Shown: piece after piece, positions 6,922-9,871 of the stretch | Numbering within the stretch: the first letter of the stretch is position 1 | How the letters are laid out: each line of letters opens with the position of its first letter | DNA from: Moorella sp. UBA4076 | GTDB lineage: Bacteria > Bacillota > DSM-521 > Neomoorellales > Neomoorellaceae | DNA: 9,871 nucleotides | Direction: 5' to 3' | NCBI GenBank assembly: GCA_002383405.1 | Contig: DFYS01000138.1 | Coordinates: forward strand, 9,038 to 18,908 | Program-made: the position numbers and the translations under genes | The notes under the pieces: generated by a model | What the model was told of the DNA's origin: nothing | Database searches by the model: none | Seen by the model: the letters and a program-made list of their open reading frames with translations, nothing else

Positions 6922-7787
6922 TGAACCAGGCTGGGCGGGCTATAGCTGCTGTGTCCGCAATAAATGAAGAGCAACCGTTGTTGGCGGTATCCGGTCTGGG
7001 TAAACGCTACGGACCAGGTTGTCCGGCCTGCCTGGATTTACAGGGCCAGCGCTGCCCGCAGTGTGGCAGCCTGTGGGCCTGCTATGATATTTCCTTTGAT
7101 CTCTATCCGGGCGAAATCCTGGGCCTGGTGGGTGAGAGCGGCTCCGGCAAGAGTACCCTCCTGCGCTGCCTTTATTTCGAGGAAGAGGCAACCACCGGTA
7201 TCATGACCATACCGTCTTATCAAGGCGGGCCGGCCAACCTCCTGGCGGCGTCAGCGCAGCAGCAACGCTATATCCGCAATCATATGATGGGCATGGTGTT
7301 CCAGAACCCGTGGCTGGGTTTAAGGATGCACGTTTCCGGGGGCGGTAATATTGCTGAGAAATTGCTGGCCGCCGGCGTGTACCATGTCGGCCGTATCCGC
7401 ACCCGCGCGGCCGAGCTGTGGCGCCAGGTGGAGATGCCCCTGCCGCGTCTGGATGAATACCCGCAGAATTTCAGCGGCGGTATGCAGCAAAGGGTGCAGA
7501 TCGCCAAAGCCCTGGCCAACAAGCCGCCGCTGTTGCTGCTGGACGAGGTTACCACCGGCCTGGACCTATCGGTGCAGGCGCGGGTACTGGATCTGGTACG
7601 CCAGATCCAGCGCGAGCTTGGTGTGGCCATGCTGCTGGTCTCGCATGATCTGGCCGTAATCAGGATGCTGGCTGACCGCACCATGGTGATGCACCAGGGG
7701 CGCCTGGTGGAGCAGGGTCTCACTGATCAGGTCCTGGAGGACCCCGAGCATCCGTATACGCAACTGCTGGTGCGCTCATTATTGTGA
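6918..7787 (+). CDS. phnK: C-P lyase ABC subunit PhnK with an N-terminal cysteine-rich insertion
   Basis: PhnK is a soluble ABC-type ATPase that binds the PhnJ side of the C-P lyase core and is required for phosphonate breakdown in vivo. The protein has 289 residues against about 252 in E. coli. ABC motifs are Walker A GESGSGKST (72-80), Q-loop Gln129, signature FSGGMQQR (185-192), Walker B LLLLDE (205-210) and H-loop His243. The extra length comes from the N-terminus. About 18 residues precede the first strand, and an insertion lies between that strand and DISFDLYPGE, with Cys35-X2-Cys38-X7-Cys46-X2-Cys49-X5-Cys55. Two CPxC knuckles suggest a bound metal (Zn or Fe-S). After Walker B the usual Pro is Val (DEVTTGLD). 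ATG 6918 overlaps the phnJ stop (ATGA). ATG 6921 is equally possible, and GGGGG (6908-6912) serves either. An oligopeptide-transporter ATPase is excluded by context and by match to PhnK. Confidence 0.94.
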   Translation: MMNQAGRAIAAVSAINEEQPLLAVSGLGKRYGPGCPACLDLQGQRCPQCGSLWACYDISFDLYPGEILGLVGESGSGKSTLLRCLYFEEEATTGIMTIPSYQGGPANLLAASAQQQRYIRNHMMGMVFQNPWLGLRMHVSGGGNIAEKLLAAGVYHVGRIRTRAAELWRQVEMPLPRLDEYPQNFSGGMQQRVQIAKALANKPPLLLLDEVTTGLDLSVQARVLDLVRQIQRELGVAMLLVSHDLAVIRMLADRTMVMHQGRLVEQGLTDQVLEDPEHPYTQLLVRSLL

Positions 7788-7821
7788 AGGCATAGGTGGG
7801 AAGGGGAGGCTGTTACAAGGA

Positions 7822-7884
7822 CCGTCAGGCAGGGTCCCATTGTTATGAAGGCATGGGCATACCTGTGACGGCCTTGCCTGGCGG
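7822..7884 (+). other. Long intercistronic hairpin between phnK and phnL
   Basis: Bases 7822-7836 can pair with 7870-7884 in the transcript as a continuous 15-bp stem with three G-U wobbles (7825/7881, 7832/7874, 7835/7871). The loop of 33 nt can form a small inner stem (7837-7840 with 7853-7856) that buries the ATG at 7853. There is no T run, so it is not a terminator. The other genes from phnE2 to phnM are joined by overlaps or short spacers, so this spacer stands out. It may set the relative level of PhnL, or mark an RNA processing site. Confidence 0.5.
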
Positions 7885-7903
7885 CAGTAAGGGGCGGGAT
7901 AAA

Positions 7904-7910
7904 AAGGAGG
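7904..7910 (+). promoter_or_regulatory. Perfect Shine-Dalgarno ahead of phnL
   Basis: AAGGAGG, continuing as AAGGAGGAGG to 7913, is the strongest ribosome binding site in the window. It lies 8 nt before an ATC codon at 7919, in frame with PhnL, and no ATG, GTG or TTG lies within usable distance downstream. It is the main evidence on where PhnL begins. If translation starts upstream instead, the same bases encode Lys-Glu-Glu-Glu. Confidence 0.6.
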
Positions 7911-7918
7911 AGGAAGCA

Positions 7919-8665
7919 ATCTTAAGCCTGGAATCAGTGACTAAAAGTTTTCATCTTACCCTGACGCGTACTATAGAGCTATACGCTTTGCGCGACCTTT
8001 CCTTCACAGTAGGCCGGGGTGAATTTCTGGGTATAACCGGCCCCAGTGGAGCGGGTAAATCGTCGCTATTGAAATGCATCTATCGGACTTACAGGCCTAC
8101 CTGCGGCCATATCTGGTATGAATCGGCCCGTTACGGCAGCGTCGATTTGGCCTGCGCCCCGGAACGCCAAATAATCCACCTGCGCGCCGGGGAGATTGGT
8201 TATGTATCTCAATTCCTCAAGGTTATCCCGCGCGTGGCGGCCGTTGATGTCGTAGCTGAGCGCCTTATTCCCGGCGGTTATTCCTGGCCGGAGGCGCGCC
8301 GCAAGGCGATAGAGCTGCTGACCAGGCTGCATATTCCACCGGAACTCTGGGATGCCTGCCCGGCTACTTTCAGCGGCGGCGAGCAGCAGCGGGTTAACCT
8401 GGCGCGGGCCTTCATCACCCGGCCGCGGCTGCTTTTACTGGATGAGCCTACCGCCTCGCTGGATAGCGCGATGAAAGGGCATGTAATAGAAATTATCAAG
8501 GAGATAAAAAAGAACGGGACCACCATGGTGGGCATTTTCCACGACCGCGAGGTTATGGACAGAGTGGCCGATAATGTCCTCGAACTGAATATCGTTAAAG
8601 GATGCAGCGGCAGCAAGGCGGAAGGCCGCGCTGCCGGCCGGGAGGCTGCACCATGGCCGCAATAA
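7919..8665 (+). CDS. phnL: C-P lyase ABC subunit PhnL (start uncertain)
   Basis: PhnL is the second ABC-type protein of the pathway. It works with PhnG, PhnH and PhnI to form the ribose-phosphonate triphosphate. From ATC 7919 the protein has 248 residues (E. coli PhnL has 226). Motifs are Walker A GPSGAGKSS (41-49), Q-loop Gln98 in YVSQFLKVIPR (a PhnL hallmark), signature SGGEQQR (152-158), Walker B LLLLDEP (171-177) and His208 in GIFHD. The start is unresolved. The sequence ILSLESVTKSF aligns from its first residue with the N-terminus of E. coli PhnL, and a perfect Shine-Dalgarno precedes ATC 7919. Conventional in-frame starts exist at GTG 7796 (GAAGG 5 nt upstream), ATG 7853 (Shine-Dalgarno only 1 nt away) and GTG 7865. 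They would add 18 to 41 residues with no PhnL similarity. The last 13 bases overlap phnM. Confidence 0.93.
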   Translation: MLSLESVTKSFHLTLTRTIELYALRDLSFTVGRGEFLGITGPSGAGKSSLLKCIYRTYRPTCGHIWYESARYGSVDLACAPERQIIHLRAGEIGYVSQFLKVIPRVAAVDVVAERLIPGGYSWPEARRKAIELLTRLHIPPELWDACPATFSGGEQQRVNLARAFITRPRLLLLDEPTASLDSAMKGHVIEIIKEIKKNGTTMVGIFHDREVMDRVADNVLELNIVKGCSGSKAEGRAAGREAAPWPQ

Positions 8666-9816
8666 AGCGCATCTGGAGGGGAAGAATCGTGACCCCCCAT
8701 GAGGTGCTGGAAAATGGTGTCCTATTGCTGGAAGGCGGACGCATCGCGGCCATTGACAGCGGCGGGGCGTGCCGTTGCGGCCCGGAGGATATAGACGCGA
8801 CGGGGATGTGGGTGTTGCCGGGGATAATCGATTGCCACAGCGATGCCATTGAAAGGGAATTGCAACCACGGCCCAACAGCCGTTTCCCTTTGACGATGGC
8901 CTTTTATGAGCTGGAGCGCAAGCTGGCCGGCAGCGGGATTACTACTATATTTCACTCTCTTTCGCTATTTAACGAGGAAGGCGGCAACTGGCTGCGCAGC
9001 AATGAAGCGGTGCGCTCCATGGTGGACGCCATCCAGCACCTGGGACGGCGCCGGAGCCTTATTAAGCATAAAATCCACATCCGCTTCGAGATAAACAATA
9101 TTGCCGCCACGCCGATGCTGGAAGCCATGCTGCTGGCGCGCCAGATTGACGAGGTCTCCTTTATGGACCATACGCCCGGGCAGGGGCAGTTCCGGGACCT
9201 GGAATTACAAAAGCAGATCTATCAGGAGTTATATAATCTCACTGAGGGGGAGGTAAATGAGTTGCTCGCCAGGCGTTGCCGCATGGCGACTGTAGCGGCT
9301 GATGACCTGCAGCGGCTGGCCGATCTGGCTTACAGGCAGAGTATCCCCCTGGCCTCCCACGACGATGACTCTACCGACAGGCTGGCGTTGATCAAGGCCT
9401 GGCATGCCGCTATAAGTGAATTCCCCGTCGACCTGGAGGTAGCCCTGGCAGCCAGGCAAAATGGTTTGTACGTGGTGATGGGGGCCCCCAATGTCATCCT
9501 GGGCCGCTCCCACAGCAATAATCTCTCCGCTCTGCAGGCCCTGCAGGCGGGTGCGGTTGATATATTGTGTTCGGACTATTACCCGCCCGCGTTGCTTTAC
9601 GCTGTTTTCCAGATCTACCGCCTCGGCTATCCCATGCATCAGGCCGTCAACATGGTATCGCTGCATGCGGCTGAGGCCCTGGGCCTGGCGGCGGCGACCG
9701 GCTCGATCGAGGCCGGGAAGGCGGCCGACCTGCTTTTGATCCGGGAATATGAGCAGCGGCCGGTTTTAGAAAAGGTGCTGGTAGACGGCAAAACGGTATA
9801 TCAGCTGGATTACTGA
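8653..9816 (+). CDS. phnM: Ribose 1-methylphosphonate 5-triphosphate diphosphatase PhnM
   Basis: PhnM is a metal-dependent amidohydrolase-fold enzyme. It removes pyrophosphate from the ribose-phosphonate triphosphate to give the monophosphate cleaved by PhnJ. The protein has 387 residues (E. coli has 378). The metal-site motif HxD is His62-Ser-Asp64 in LPGIIDCHSD. Other conserved parts are FMDHTPGQ (160-167, His163), ASHDD (214-218, His216), MGAPN (256-260), RSHSNN (265-270) and CSDYYP (286-291, Asp288), in the same order as E. coli PhnM. EAGKAADLLL (353-362) is the usual C-terminal amidohydrolase return strand. ATG 8653 has GGGAGG (8640-8645) 7 nt upstream and overlaps phnL by 13 bases. An in-frame ATG at 8602 lies deeper in phnL and has no matching homology. 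Confidence 0.96.
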   Translation: MAAIKRIWRGRIVTPHEVLENGVLLLEGGRIAAIDSGGACRCGPEDIDATGMWVLPGIIDCHSDAIERELQPRPNSRFPLTMAFYELERKLAGSGITTIFHSLSLFNEEGGNWLRSNEAVRSMVDAIQHLGRRRSLIKHKIHIRFEINNIAATPMLEAMLLARQIDEVSFMDHTPGQGQFRDLELQKQIYQELYNLTEGEVNELLARRCRMATVAADDLQRLADLAYRQSIPLASHDDDSTDRLALIKAWHAAISEFPVDLEVALAARQNGLYVVMGAPNVILGRSHSNNLSALQALQAGAVDILCSDYYPPALLYAVFQIYRLGYPMHQAVNMVSLHAAEALGLAAATGSIEAGKAADLLLIREYEQRPVLEKVLVDGKTVYQLDY

Positions 9817-9871
9817 CCGAGTAGACAATCACGCCGCCGGCGCGGTACCAGCAGCAGGATGAAAATGGCAG
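9817..9871. other. Tail after phnM, no gene or terminator resolved
   Basis: These 55 bases hold an 8-bp GC palindrome (CGCCGGCG, 9835-9842) without a T run, so no terminator is visible before the window ends. An ATG at 9859 after AGCAGG could open a further gene, but only four codons are in view. The operon may continue, for example with phnP or phnN. Confidence 0.4.

Noticed and set aside
467..9816. A previously undescribed system hidden in the operon
   Set aside because: Every gene matches a named C-P lyase or phosphonate-transport family in a familiar order. Only details such as the PhnK cysteines, the phnL start and the phnK-phnL hairpin are unusual.
9835..9842. GC palindrome after phnM as an operon terminator
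   Set aside because: The arms are only four bases each with no loop and no T run, too weak to call.

Overview
The window is almost entirely one complete, uninterrupted carbon-phosphorus (C-P) lyase operon on the + strand. It runs phnD-phnC-phnE1-phnE2-phnG-phnH-phnI-phnJ-phnK-phnL-phnM from 467 to 9816. No minus-strand gene, RNA gene, mobile element or CRISPR array is supported. The host looks like a GC-rich Gram-positive bacterium of the Bacillota (Moorella, Desulfotomaculum or Sporomusa type). The reasons are strong AGGAGG-type ribosome binding sites, a lipoprotein-type PhnD, GTG/TTG starts, and a promoter region that resembles a Bacillus-style PhoP (Pho box) promoter. This assignment is an inference, and the genus is not determined.

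Layout. Positions 1-130 carry the tail of an upstream transcription unit: a clear Rho-independent terminator at 70-109, flanked by short direct repeats. Positions 131-466 have no supported gene. They hold an 8-bp inverted repeat and then an AT-rich promoter zone with four TTNNNN hexamers exactly 11 bp apart (349-387) ahead of a TATGAT -10 box. Positions 467-3858 encode the importer: lipoprotein PhnD, ATPase PhnC and two different permeases, PhnE1 and PhnE2. Positions 3891-6921 encode the C-P lyase core PhnG, PhnH, PhnI and PhnJ. PhnJ has the full C-X2-C-X21-C-X5-C radical-SAM-type cysteine set and the conserved glycine. Positions 6918-8665 encode two ABC-type proteins, PhnK and PhnL, and 8653-9816 encodes PhnM. 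The last 55 bases hold nothing I can call.

How the genes work together, from established knowledge of the E. coli system. PhnDCE imports phosphonates. PhnI with PhnG, PhnH and PhnL joins the phosphonate to the ribose of ATP as a ribose-phosphonate triphosphate. PhnM removes pyrophosphate. PhnJ cleaves the C-P bond by radical chemistry to give a hydrocarbon and a cyclic ribose phosphate. PhnK docks on PhnJ as an ABC subunit. The later enzymes PhnP and PhnN, a PhnF repressor and PhnO are not in the window.

This is a known type of system, not a new one. The points worth a second look are the phased Pho-box-like promoter, a four-to-five-cysteine insertion in PhnK, and the phnK-phnL junction. The junction is the only long gap within the core-enzyme genes. 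It can fold into a 15-bp RNA hairpin and is followed by a perfect Shine-Dalgarno that points at an AUC codon. Non-standard starts elsewhere (TTG for phnH) and tight gene overlaps suggest strong translational coupling.
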